Shown here piece after piece: positions 8,557-17,297 of a stretch of DNA of 64,000 nt. Both the position numbers and the translations under genes were made by a program. Within the stretch, counting starts at the first letter, position 1. Every line of letters starts with the position of its first letter. A model generated the notes under the pieces. The model worked only from the letters and a program-made list of their open reading frames with translations, was not told where the DNA came from and searched no databases. Source of the DNA: Verrucomicrobiales bacterium (GTDB lineage Bacteria; Verrucomicrobiota; Verrucomicrobiia; Verrucomicrobiales; DEV007); the NCBI GenBank assembly GCA_029213195.1, contig JARGNI010000014.1, forward strand, positions 1 through 64,000. The letters run 5' to 3'.

Positions 8557-8931
8557 ATGAAGATTCCCGCGATTCTCTTCGTCTGCCTCGCTCTCACCGA
8601 ATTCTCTCAGCAAGCCCCCAGGGAAACAAAAAAGATCGAGTGGAGTCCGTGGATGTATGTCGAAACGAGGAACCAGGTAGAACTCCACTGGCGACGTTGC
8701 GAGGATCCGGCCCAGCCCAGGATCCAGTTTGGACTCAAGAACAAGAATACCCACGATGTCGAAGTTCGGTTTCTCGAACACGCCTATCTCTACGAGGACG
8801 GATCCTACGAGCCGCGCCCTTCGACAAGCCTCACGGTACCTGGCCAGCAAAACCGCGGACAAGAGCCCGACGTCCTCAAGCGGATGCCCAAAACCTGGAA
8901 CCTGAACTGGGAAGTACGGAAACTCCGCTGA
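8557..8931 (+). CDS. Small secreted protein, unknown
   Basis: 124 aa. A short hydrophobic signal (MKIPAILFVCLALTEF) is followed by a soluble domain with YVETRNQVELHWRRC, FGLKNKNTHDVEVRFLEHAYLYEDGSYE and PKTWNLNWEVRKLR, probably a small beta-rich domain. I recognise no family. It stands alone between two minus-strand groups. The 228 bases after it (8932-9159) show no gene or convincing hairpin. Confidence 0.6.
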   Translation: MKIPAILFVCLALTEFSQQAPRETKKIEWSPWMYVETRNQVELHWRRCEDPAQPRIQFGLKNKNTHDVEVRFLEHAYLYEDGSYEPRPSTSLTVPGQQNRGQEPDVLKRMPKTWNLNWEVRKLR

Positions 8932-9159
8932 AAGATACGACCCCTGATTCTCTCCTGGGTGGAACTGCCAACCTCGGCAAGCTCCGGCCCGGCTGGCGCT
9001 CGTCGAACCGATCGCCCTGGATCTCGATCTGGAAACCTAGGGCTCTCCCCGTCCTCACGGGATCGAAAGCTGCTGTCCGAATGCGGATCGAACGTCGAGT
9101 TCGAAGAAGCGAAGGAAATGGAGCATCGTTGGATGCTCCTGGTCGCTTCTCTCGACGAC

Positions 9160-9885
9160 TCAGGAAAATGCACCCAACAAGTGCCTCAGCTCATCCTTGA
9201 GATCGTCTTTCGAAACCGTGATGTCGAGCGTCGTCCGAACGACGTCCTCCAACTGCTCGCGATATCGCTTGCGGAGCCGGTGCACCTTGGCCTTCACATT
9301 GTTCTCGTTGGTTCCCAGCATCCTCCCGATTTCCCGGTAGCTTTTCGCAAGGGGATCGGGAACGAGAAAGGTTCGCAGGATCGCAAACTCGGTCTCTTTC
9401 CCCGAAGACCGATACTGCTCCTCCAACTGCGCCATGACTTTCTCGAGAATCGTCAGTGCCCAGTTGCGATCGAGGACCTGCTCGGGAGTGAGGTGATCGA
9501 CCAACTCGACTTCGTAGCGGCCTTCCGCCGTCTCTTGGTCGATCGAGACGTGCCACTGATCTCCTCCCCGCTTCTGGGCTCGCTTTGCGCGATACTCCTT
9601 GGCCCGGTATTTTTTCATGGCATCGATCAGGAAGGTGCGAAGTCGCCCCCGATTGCGATCCACTCCGTCGAGGAAGTCTTTCTCAAGCAGAGCCTCGAAG
9701 AAACCCTGCACTTCGTCGAAGGCTTCGTCGGCAGGAGCCCCCTGGCGCCTGACAAAGGCATACAGGGGATACCAGTAATCTTCACACAACTTGGAGAGGG
9801 CGTCGAAGGACTCGGCATTCTTCTCCCCGATTACTTGGACCACCTGGGTCCACTCGGTCTTCGGAAACTGAGGTGATCGATTCAT
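9160..9885 (-). CDS. ECF-type RNA polymerase sigma factor (PVC group)
   Basis: 241 aa. Sigma region 2 spans about residues 25-110 (LCEDYWYPLYAFVRRQGAPADEA, GFFEALLEKDFLDGVDRNRGRLRTFL) and region 4 about 165-215 (SYREIGRMLGTNENNVKAKVHRLRKRY). The WYPLYAFVRRxG start and the FLxxxDRxRGRFRxFL pattern belong to the sigma-70-like group expanded in Planctomycetes and Verrucomicrobia, often near protein kinases or large export-type genes. No anti-sigma factor is adjacent. It is 40 bases downstream of the PQQ-like propeller gene and probably shares its transcript. The C-terminus has an extra acidic helix (SKDDLKDELRHLLG). Confidence 0.9.
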   Translation of the reverse strand: MNRSPQFPKTEWTQVVQVIGEKNAESFDALSKLCEDYWYPLYAFVRRQGAPADEAFDEVQGFFEALLEKDFLDGVDRNRGRLRTFLIDAMKKYRAKEYRAKRAQKRGGDQWHVSIDQETAEGRYEVELVDHLTPEQVLDRNWALTILEKVMAQLEEQYRSSGKETEFAILRTFLVPDPLAKSYREIGRMLGTNENNVKAKVHRLRKRYREQLEDVVRTTLDITVSKDDLKDELRHLLGAFS

Positions 9886-9925
9886 TCGCTTTCAAGAAGT
9901 CGCGGAAATCACAGGCTAGCTTCCA

Positions 9926-11260
9926 CTACTTCGCGAGGTCGACGCAGATCAGTTCCCGATCATTTCTCGCAAAGACCTCGGTGCCGGCAAAGGCAGGGTG
10001 AGACCAGAGGACGGTGCCCTCCTGTCTTTGCTTGAGCGGAGTCGTTGCTTCGATGAGTCGCGCTCGATCGATCTCTTCGTAGCCCTCCGGCGAAACCTTC
10101 GCTATGACGAGATCACCTCGCTCCGTCAGCATCCAGATCCGACCATCCTGTTTCACAATGAACCCGGTTCCCCACCGCCCTTGCGGGACCGCGGTGAGAT
10201 CTTCCCAGATGCGATCGCCTGTCTCCGGGTCGAGACAACGCATCTGTCCGTAGCTGTCGATCCCGTAGATCTTTCCATCCTGGAAAAAGGGCGGGCTGAT
10301 CATGGAATGCAGGGCATCCGTCTTGCGTTCGTTGATTCCCTGGCGATGCCACCGCTCTTTGGCGGTGAGTTCGTCCTGTCCCAACTCGATGAGGCGGGAG
10401 CCATCATAGAAGACGGAGAGAAAGAGTAGACTCCCGGATTCATCGACGGCAGGACCGGGGACATTAATCGGCATCTTGGCTGGCGGAGTCGGGATCTCCC
10501 AGTGCACTTTTCCGGAGGCAGCGTCGATGCCGGCAATGCGCTGACCTGACCAGAGAACGGTGACCCGCTGTCCCGCTTGCTCAACGACGATGGGAGAAAC
10601 GTAGGATCCCTTGTCCGAAAAGAGCTTCCACTTTTCTTTCCCGGTCTCGGGCGAGAAACCGACAAAGGTGGCCCCGTCACCCGGGGCCGAGACCTGAACA
10701 ATGAGGGAACCGTCTTCGAGGAGAGGCGAAGCGGTCAACCCCCAGATCGGCATGTCGACACGATAGTCTTTCGAGAGATCCCGAGCCCAGATCACCTCCC
10801 CCGTGGCGGCATCGAGACAATGCAGATTCCCCATCATCCCGAGAGCAAAGGCTTTCCCATCTCCCACCGTGACACTGGATCGAGGACCGAAGGCATATCC
10901 CACATCGCGATAGACACAGGGGTAGGAATGCGCCCAGCGCAGCGCTCCCGTTGCCCGATCCACGCAGAGAACCCGCTCGACCTCTTCCCCGCTGCCCGGA
11001 ACACCACGATCCATCAGGAAGACCGAATCCTCGCTCACGGTCGGGCCACTGTATCCCGCCCCGACCGGAGCCGACCATTTGCGCGGAAGCGGATCCTCCA
11101 ATCCTTCGAAATTTTCAACGATGCCGGCCGTCGTCCAGACACCCGCTCGATCGGGCCCTCGGAATTCGGTCCAGTTCTCTGAGCGAAGAGTGGCGGAGGA
11201 GCCCAGCAAAAAGCAAAGGAGGCAGATCAATCGGGCGAACTTTACGGTTGGCGATGTCAT
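9926..11260 (-). CDS. Secreted PQQ-like beta-propeller protein
   Basis: 444 aa. A signal peptide (residues 1-27) precedes NWTEFRGPDRAGVW, the opening used by many PVC PQQ-like repeat proteins. The body holds repeated blades with xGxxxAxDAxTGExxW signatures (RATGALRWAHSYP, CLDAATGEVIWARDL, GIDAASGKVHWEIP, CLDPETGDRIWEDL), an eight-bladed type propeller related to BamB and quinoproteins. No catalytic residues for a PQQ dehydrogenase can be assigned, so it is probably a scaffold or binding propeller in the periplasm. It is divergent from trmB with only 29 bases between starts. Confidence 0.87.
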   Translation of the reverse strand: MTSPTVKFARLICLLCFLLGSSATLRSENWTEFRGPDRAGVWTTAGIVENFEGLEDPLPRKWSAPVGAGYSGPTVSEDSVFLMDRGVPGSGEEVERVLCVDRATGALRWAHSYPCVYRDVGYAFGPRSSVTVGDGKAFALGMMGNLHCLDAATGEVIWARDLSKDYRVDMPIWGLTASPLLEDGSLIVQVSAPGDGATFVGFSPETGKEKWKLFSDKGSYVSPIVVEQAGQRVTVLWSGQRIAGIDAASGKVHWEIPTPPAKMPINVPGPAVDESGSLLFLSVFYDGSRLIELGQDELTAKERWHRQGINERKTDALHSMISPPFFQDGKIYGIDSYGQMRCLDPETGDRIWEDLTAVPQGRWGTGFIVKQDGRIWMLTERGDLVIAKVSPEGYEEIDRARLIEATTPLKQRQEGTVLWSHPAFAGTEVFARNDRELICVDLAK

Positions 11261-11289
11261 GAAGGGATTCTATCGATGTTCTCCCTCTC

Positions 11290-11976
11290 ATGTCGAACCT
11301 CAAACGAAACGGACTCCGCCGCTGGGCACCGAGCTACCTGCGAAATCAGGGCAAGGTCACCAAGGCGCAGAAGCGAGCCCTCCGCGAATGGTGGAATGAG
11401 TTCGGTCTTCGCTTCGAATACAATAAGACGCTTGATCTCAATGCAGCCTTTCCCATCGATGGGCCCCTCGTCATCGAGATCGGCTTTGGGAAAGGGGATC
11501 ACCTCATCGAACTGGCGCAAAGTTTCCCCGAGCATCGCTTTCTCGGGATCGAAGTCCACCGGCCGGGACTGGCTCATGCCACGGCGCTGGCCAAGGAGCA
11601 CGATTGCCGGAATGTGCGGCTCTTGCGAGGGGATGCCCGGCTTATTCTCACCGACCATCTCGAGCCGGAGATCGCATCCGCCGTGATGATTCAATTTCCT
11701 GACCCCTGGCCCAAACCGGGAGATCGCCATCGCCGTCTTCTCCAACCCGGGATGCTGGATACTCTGTATCGAACCCTTCGAAGCGGCGGCGAGTTGCTCC
11801 TCGTAACGGATGTGGAGGACTATGCACAGGATTCGGAACGAAACCTGCAGGAAGCCGAGGGCTGGGAACGGCAGATCAGTTCTCCCTGGTTCGATCATCG
11901 CATCGAGACCTTGTATGAAAGCAAGGCTCGTGAAGCGGGGCGCGCCATCCACGAAATTGCCTATCGGAGAAGGTAG
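11290..11976 (+). CDS. trmB: tRNA (guanine-N7-)-methyltransferase
   Basis: 228 aa. TrmB methylates G46 in the variable loop of tRNAs with SAM. Motif I is EIGFGKGDHLIELA; the acidic residue after beta2 is in FLGIEVHRPGL; the diagnostic FPDPWPKPGDRHRRLLQP is complete, including the HxKRRx-type segment. Length is typical. The divergent arrangement with the propeller gene leaves little room for promoters, so one or both probably lie inside the neighbour. Confidence 0.95.
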   Translation: MSNLKRNGLRRWAPSYLRNQGKVTKAQKRALREWWNEFGLRFEYNKTLDLNAAFPIDGPLVIEIGFGKGDHLIELAQSFPEHRFLGIEVHRPGLAHATALAKEHDCRNVRLLRGDARLILTDHLEPEIASAVMIQFPDPWPKPGDRHRRLLQPGMLDTLYRTLRSGGELLLVTDVEDYAQDSERNLQEAEGWERQISSPWFDHRIETLYESKAREAGRAIHEIAYRRR

Positions 11977-12058
11977 CGAATCTGCTTGATCGAGTATTGA
12001 TTTCCCATTGGCTCCGGCCGGGGGACGTATACCTTTCCAAGGAAACCTTGATTTCGCT

Positions 12059-13498
12059 GTGCTTTTTCGTCGAAAACTTCAACTTGTCCTGATCCTGCTG
12101 GTAGGGATCAGCTGCGGTCTATTGCTCTGGTTGAGTTTGCGGAAAGCAAACCGCCTCGCCTTTGAGTTGATTCAGGAAAAAGTCTACTCGATCGCCGTCA
12201 GCACCGCTCCCCAGATCGATGGAGACCTCGTGATGCAGCTCACGGATCCGGACCAGGACGGATCCCCACTCTACGAGAGCGTAAGAGAAGGCCTCGTCGC
12301 CGTGCGGAAAGCCAATGATACCGGAGCTCTGCCGGTTCGGTTCATCTACATCATGCGTCCTCTCGCAAACGGAGAATGGGAATTCGTCGTCGATGCCGAA
12401 GCGGATGGAGAAGCCAAATCTTATCTCGGGGATCGCGTAGAGTTCGAACACGATCACGAGAAACCGGATCTCTATCTCTCTCGAGCGGACGAAAAGTTCA
12501 CGAAGGATTCCTTCGGAATCTGGCTTTCGGCTTTCTCCCCGATTCGGAATTCCGAGGGAAAACCCGTCGCTGTCGTCGGAGTCGATATCGCTGCCGATCG
12601 AGTTCAGGCCCTGCTCCAGAAGCTTCTTTTCGGCGATCTCATAGCCATGGCGATTGCCCTGCTCCTCGCCTCTGGTCTCGCCGCCTGGTTGTCGCGAAAG
12701 GTCACCCGCCCTCTCACCGAACTGACCGATTTCGTTCGCCAGATCGGACGTGGCAACTTTGCGTCCCGGGTCAAGGTCACCTCGGATGATGAATTCGGTG
12801 AACTCGCCGTCGCTGTGAACCAGATGGCCGAAGGCCTCGAAGAGCGCGAATCGCTCAAGGGAGCCCTGGTCCATTATGTGCGTTCGCAGGCCGCGGATGG
12901 GAAACTCGTCGGCCAGGAAGAAGAAAACGCCGCCGAGCGTGACGTCACCATTCTTGTCGCAGAACTCATCGGGTTCCGCCAACTATCCTCCAAGCTCGGA
13001 ACGGAGAGGGTCTTTGCCCTCCTCAACGAATACTTTTCCACGATGATCGATGTGATTCTTCGACATCGCGGGTCCCTCGAGAAGTCTTCCGACGAGAGTG
13101 TCATCGCAGTCTTTGGATCCCGTGGACCCGATCCCGACCAGGCTCGCCATGCCCTCGAAGCGGCTCTCGAAATGCAGCAGGAGCTTTCGCGCCTTCTCGA
13201 TGCCTGGAATGTGGAGACCAACAAGCCGATCGCCCTCGCGATCGGAGTCCATACCTCCGGGGTCATGGTGCGCACTTCGAATACAGGGGATCAACTCGAC
13301 TACGACTCGGTTCACACTGCGATCGATCTGACTTCGGAGTTCTCCGGAGTTGCCAAAACCGAGCGGAACCACCTCATCGTTTCGGACACGGCTGCCGAAA
13401 AACTTCATCACACCTTTCCCCTGGAAAGCGTCGATGACGATGCTCACGACTACGGATTGTTCCGCGTCCTCATGCCGAAAAAGCGCTCCCTGGGATGA
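12059..13498 (+). CDS. Membrane sensor with HAMP and degenerate class III cyclase domain
   Basis: 479 aa from the GTG at 12059, which has an aagga 15 bases upstream; a TTG at 12008 would add 17 residues. Layout: membrane segment at residues 6-27, periplasmic sensor region at about 30-190 (contains FIYIMRPLANGEWEFVVDAE and ends SEGKPVAVVGVDI, like a Cache/PAS-type domain), second span at about 193-212, HAMP at about 213-268, and a nucleotide-cyclase homology domain at about 295-470. In that domain the two metal-binding Asp positions are Glu (E302 in VAELIGF, E346 in SDESVIAVF), and the usual VNxAxR stretch reads VHTAIDL, lacking the catalytic Asn and Arg. It probably signals by binding rather than by making cAMP. 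Confidence 0.82.
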   Translation: MLFRRKLQLVLILLVGISCGLLLWLSLRKANRLAFELIQEKVYSIAVSTAPQIDGDLVMQLTDPDQDGSPLYESVREGLVAVRKANDTGALPVRFIYIMRPLANGEWEFVVDAEADGEAKSYLGDRVEFEHDHEKPDLYLSRADEKFTKDSFGIWLSAFSPIRNSEGKPVAVVGVDIAADRVQALLQKLLFGDLIAMAIALLLASGLAAWLSRKVTRPLTELTDFVRQIGRGNFASRVKVTSDDEFGELAVAVNQMAEGLEERESLKGALVHYVRSQAADGKLVGQEEENAAERDVTILVAELIGFRQLSSKLGTERVFALLNEYFSTMIDVILRHRGSLEKSSDESVIAVFGSRGPDPDQARHALEAALEMQQELSRLLDAWNVETNKPIALAIGVHTSGVMVRTSNTGDQLDYDSVHTAIDLTSEFSGVAKTERNHLIVSDTAAEKLHHTFPLESVDDDAHDYGLFRVLMPKKRSLG

Positions 13499-13504
13499 GA
13501 GCGC
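13478..13504 (-). terminator. Intrinsic terminator of the sulfatase gene, inside the 3' end of the sensor gene
   Basis: Arms gcgctc (13483-13488) and gagcgc (13499-13504) form a 6-bp stem with a 10-nt loop; on the minus strand the stem is followed by five T residues (13482-13478). It is 29 bases after the sulfatase stop codon and overlaps the last codons of the convergent cyclase-like gene. Confidence 0.6.
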
Positions 13505-13532
13505 CCCGCAAATCGGTTGTCGGCAGCCTGGC

Positions 13533-15731
13533 CTACTGCTCCCCGTAGATGGGTGCCTTCCAATCCTTCGGCAATTTTCCCTGAGGTCGAACACCATAAG
13601 CTTCAGCCGGGATCTCCACCTCATCGGGAGCGATCAGCGGCAAGTCATCGGGAAGGTGCTTGATCTTGAAATCCTTGTATTGAATCTCCATCGCCGGACC
13701 GACGTGAACCTGGACGGCAAGCACTCCCTCAAGCGAACGACCTTTTTCATCGAGATCGATCAGGTCTGCGGTGGGGTGCCCGTTGATCCAGTGCTGGTGG
13801 TGATTCCCTTTCACGAGAACCCGATACTCGTGCCACTCTCCCGGACTGAATTCCTTCACCGGCATCTTGCCAACCACCCATGGCTGGCCTTCGGGATCGA
13901 CGACGACTTTCTCACCGGTGTGCGAAAGGATGCGGCGTCCTTTTTCCTCGTAGAGCATTCCATTGTACTTGGAGATGTTGGCCACGACATCGCACTGATA
14001 GCCGGTGACCACATCGAGACCGAGCTCGGGAGCTGATGTGCCCCGATACTGGATGCCACTGTTTCCACCCTCACTGACTTTGACCTTTACGCGAAGATCG
14101 AAGTTGCGAATCGTCGATCCCTTCCAGGTAAGGAAGCGATTCATTTTCAACGAACCATCTGTGACTCCGGTGAGAACCCCGTCCTTCACCGACCAGTATT
14201 TCTTGTTTCCATCCCAACCATTGAGGCGGTTTCCATTGAAGAGTCGGACGAACCCATCCGGACCCGGCTTCACGGTCACCGCAGCGGAAGCCACGGGATG
14301 AGGAACCGTCGACGGGCTGAGCTCCCCCTTCATGGGCTGAAGCGGTCCCCCCAACTCTGCGACCCGTTCATCGGTTCGCGCGCGCATTTTCTCCAGCGTT
14401 TCGGTGTATTTCGGATCTTTCGCCAGGTTGACGAGTTCATCGGGATCCTTTTCAAGATCGTGAAGAAACTCATAGTTCCCTTCGTCCACGTAGCGAACAT
14501 ACTTGAACTGGTGATTCCGAATCCCCTCGAAGGCAGGAATCCGATTCCGCACCGCAAAGTGCTCGTGGAAAGTATCCGTTCTCCAATCGTCGGGGGCTCC
14601 TTCGCTCACCACCGGTTCGAGGCTGCGGCCCTGGTAACGCTCCGGCACTTCGACACCGGCCCAGTCGAGAAAAGTGGAAGGAAAATCGAGGTTCAAAGCC
14701 AACGCATCCGTGACGCGGCCTTGCTTGCCCTCGTCGACGCGGGGATCGGCAATGATCAAGGGCACCCGGATCGATTCCTCGTAGTGGGACCATTTTCCGG
14801 CAAACCCTCGATTGCCCATGTGGTAGCCGTTGTCTGCGGAATAGACGATGATGGTGTTGTCCGCGAGGCCCGCCTCCTCGAGCGCTTCGATGAAACGCCC
14901 GATCGCTCCGTCGATCCCGCTGACCATGCGATAGTAGGCCCGCATGTTGGTCTGGTATTTGTCCTCGGTATTCCAACGCCAGAAATAGCGCTCACGGTTG
15001 ATCGTCGTCTTCAGGAAATCGGGCTGGGCATTGAAGATCTCGGGATCATTCAAGCGAGGGGGATACATCTCGACATCGTCATACATCCCATCAACAGCAC
15101 GTGGCCAGGGAAAGTGTCCGATACCAGGACGGCGATCACCATCCTCGGCGTGGCAGGCATTGAACCACATGTTCAGGGCGAAAGGCTTTCCCTTGGGCTG
15201 ATTCTTTAGGAATTCGATGCCTCGATCGACGATGAGCTCCGTGGCATGACGCAGGCTCCCGTCTGGCTGCGGCTTGTAGAACGGATTGCGTCCGATGGCC
15301 TCGAACTCGTCAAAATGCGCTTCGGGCCGATATCCCTTGGGCATCTTGGCATGCCACTTTCCAAAGTAGCCCGTGCGATAGCCATTCTCGCGAAGGATGT
15401 CTGAGTAGAGCGTCTCGACGGCTTCCGGACGTGCCACATCGTGGTTTCCCGGGGTGCCGTAACTGCGGCCCGTCAATCCTGTCAGGATCGTAGTCCGACT
15501 GACCCAGCAGATCGAGTGGCTGACAAAGGCATTCTCGAATCGAACCCCTCGCTCAGCAAGGCCATCGATATGAGGAGTCTGGACGATGGCATTGCCATAG
15601 CAACCGATCGTGTCGGTCGTCTGATCATCAGTAAAGAAGAAGACGATATTCGGTGGGTCATCGGCGCGAACGATAGAGGCACCCCCGATGAGCAGGACAA
15701 GAAAGAATCGAATCGTGAGACGTAGAGACAT
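13533..15731 (-). CDS. Sulfatase fused to a DUF1080 domain
   Basis: 732 aa. Signal peptide at residues 1-23, then a type I sulfatase (about 26-470): PNIVFFFTDDQTTDTIGCYGN carries the metal-binding DD, YSADNGYHMGNRGFAGKW carries the second metal-binding DN/H and Lys, and GKWHAKMPKGY is the usual catalytic Lys/His region. The formylglycine motif is CWVSR (residues 75-79), with Val where CxPSR or CxASR is normal. From about residue 500 a DUF1080 domain follows (RLFNGNRLNGW, NSGIQYRGTS, HEYRVLVKGNHHQHWINGH). The fusion suggests sequential removal of sulfate and cleavage or binding of a sulfated glycan in the periplasm. It stands alone with its own terminator. Confidence 0.9.
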   Translation of the reverse strand: MSLRLTIRFFLVLLIGGASIVRADDPPNIVFFFTDDQTTDTIGCYGNAIVQTPHIDGLAERGVRFENAFVSHSICWVSRTTILTGLTGRSYGTPGNHDVARPEAVETLYSDILRENGYRTGYFGKWHAKMPKGYRPEAHFDEFEAIGRNPFYKPQPDGSLRHATELIVDRGIEFLKNQPKGKPFALNMWFNACHAEDGDRRPGIGHFPWPRAVDGMYDDVEMYPPRLNDPEIFNAQPDFLKTTINRERYFWRWNTEDKYQTNMRAYYRMVSGIDGAIGRFIEALEEAGLADNTIIVYSADNGYHMGNRGFAGKWSHYEESIRVPLIIADPRVDEGKQGRVTDALALNLDFPSTFLDWAGVEVPERYQGRSLEPVVSEGAPDDWRTDTFHEHFAVRNRIPAFEGIRNHQFKYVRYVDEGNYEFLHDLEKDPDELVNLAKDPKYTETLEKMRARTDERVAELGGPLQPMKGELSPSTVPHPVASAAVTVKPGPDGFVRLFNGNRLNGWDGNKKYWSVKDGVLTGVTDGSLKMNRFLTWKGSTIRNFDLRVKVKVSEGGNSGIQYRGTSAPELGLDVVTGYQCDVVANISKYNGMLYEEKGRRILSHTGEKVVVDPEGQPWVVGKMPVKEFSPGEWHEYRVLVKGNHHQHWINGHPTADLIDLDEKGRSLEGVLAVQVHVGPAMEIQYKDFKIKHLPDDLPLIAPDEVEIPAEAYGVRPQGKLPKDWKAPIYGEQ

Positions 15732-15865
15732 GACTCGATCCTAACCAATCGAGTGGATTCGTCCTCATTTTTCTGCACCGAAGATGCGTGATTCCATGCA
15801 ACCAGGAGATCCTTCCGCCGAGAAGAATCATCGACTTTTTCGCCCCCCGGTTTGCTTGAGATGAG

Positions 15866-16306
15866 CTACGGAAAAGTAACCTCCCCAACGGGATGGAGCG
15901 ACCCATCAGGATCTCGATACTGCAATTCGTAGTCCCCAGGCTCCACTCCCTCGATTTCCAGGTAACCCGGAAACATCTCCCTTCCAACCAGCGCATACCT
16001 CGCGGTCATCTCGATCCTGCCATCTGCAACCGAGACTTTTACGGAATCGACACCCCATGCGGAATGGGCGATCGCCGTCTCGAGCTCGATGGGAATCCGA
16101 TACTTCCTTTCCCCGGTTGGAATCGGTTCCTCGACACGGATTCCATCATCGGCAAAGAAATCTCTTTTTTCCTCGGAAGAAGTGAGAAACCGGAGGGTTC
16201 CGCTGGCGGTATCGGACCATCCCATCGCACCCGCTACGAGGGTTACCCCTCCCAGGCAAACGACAGCAGCAACCGGAATAAGAATTCTTTGGGTAATCTT
16301 TTTCAT
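15866..16306 (-). CDS. Membrane-anchored or secreted protein, unknown
   Basis: 146 aa from the ATG at 16306 (MKKITQRILIPVAAVVCLGG); the frame is open further upstream to 16480 but that stretch looks non-coding. A single N-terminal hydrophobic segment (residues 8-29) is a signal peptide or anchor. The rest appears to be a small beta domain ending GVEPGDYELQYRDPDGSLHPVG. No family is recognised. It is the last of the long minus-strand gene run, 205 bases after the preceding gene; that gap has no visible gene. Confidence 0.55.
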   Translation of the reverse strand: MKKITQRILIPVAAVVCLGGVTLVAGAMGWSDTASGTLRFLTSSEEKRDFFADDGIRVEEPIPTGERKYRIPIELETAIAHSAWGVDSVKVSVADGRIEMTARYALVGREMFPGYLEIEGVEPGDYELQYRDPDGSLHPVGEVTFP

Positions 16307-16511
16307 ACGGAATACTCTAGTCGCTCCTGAGCCTAAGCGTACGTAAGGAACTTGTAAGTTCTCGCGAGAGGAATCGCAACTCCCTGACGAGCCCACAGGG
16401 ACCCTTGGGAACCCCGCGATCGCCCAAGTGAACCCTCGGCAGGCGAAGCCGATTGCAGTCTCTTCGCCATCACCGATCAAGTCTGCGAGATGCCGGCGAA
16501 ACTTCCCGGAA

Positions 16512-17108
16512 CTAGTTTTCCTCAGCCTCCTTCGCCTTCTCGAAAGCTTCCTTCACCTCCAGGGTATATTCGTCGCTGATGAAGGTATACGATTTGCTCA
16601 GCTCGAGGAAGGATTCGAGAGCGGAATCAAAGTCGTCTTTTCCGCGGCAGGAGAGGACGACAAAGTTGATGGTTTTCTCCTCCTTGAAATAGCAGACCGC
16701 TTCGAAGTTCCCCCACTTGTCACCAGAGAAATGGTAGATCACCCCCTTCTTCCCGGACTCCGTTTCGATCTCGCGCACTTTCTTGCCCTGGTAGTCGGGG
16801 CTTCCCCCTTGGTGAAAATCGGCAATCAACTTTCGAACCGTATCGTCGATCGTTTGAACGCCTTCCTCAAGAGGTCGCGACCTGGCGTAGGCAACGGACC
16901 GACTGTCCGCCCAGGTCGAACCTTCCTTGTAGAAGACGGCATGAACTCCCATGCTGACCCCGCTCTCATTATCGAGCACCCACCCCTTGGGAGCCTGGAG
17001 CGAGAAGACATGGTCCTTCCCATAAATGATCCCCGAACCTTCGGGAACAATGCTCGCAAAGAGTGCAGCGGCGGGAAGAAGGCAGAGCAGGGTAAGTAGT
17101 GCTTTCAT
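16512..17108 (-). CDS. Secreted protein, unknown
   Basis: 198 aa. A clear signal peptide (MKALLTLLCLLPAAALFA) precedes a domain beginning GIIYGKDHVFSLQAPKGWVLD, a pattern seen in small periplasmic PsbP/DcrB-like proteins where FSLQAPKGW leads the first strands; this resemblance is only by eye. The C-terminus is a helical acidic tail. It follows the frameshifted gene at 17298 by 189 bases in which I see no gene or clear terminator. Confidence 0.65.
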   Translation of the reverse strand: MKALLTLLCLLPAAALFASIVPEGSGIIYGKDHVFSLQAPKGWVLDNESGVSMGVHAVFYKEGSTWADSRSVAYARSRPLEEGVQTIDDTVRKLIADFHQGGSPDYQGKKVREIETESGKKGVIYHFSGDKWGNFEAVCYFKEEKTINFVVLSCRGKDDFDSALESFLELSKSYTFISDEYTLEVKEAFEKAKEAEEN

Positions 17109-17297
17109 GAGTGAAATCTTTGAAGACCGCTACCGACGATCTTTTCTCACTCCATGAAACACGGAGCGACCCGCTATCGTCAATTCCAGCCCTCATTTTT
17201 CTAGGGCTTCTGCTCTGCGGAAAATGAGCTCAATCAAGAATTTCCTGATTCTGCCAGTGTCTCGCGAAACAACCCGAAGGAAGAGACCAAGGCATAT

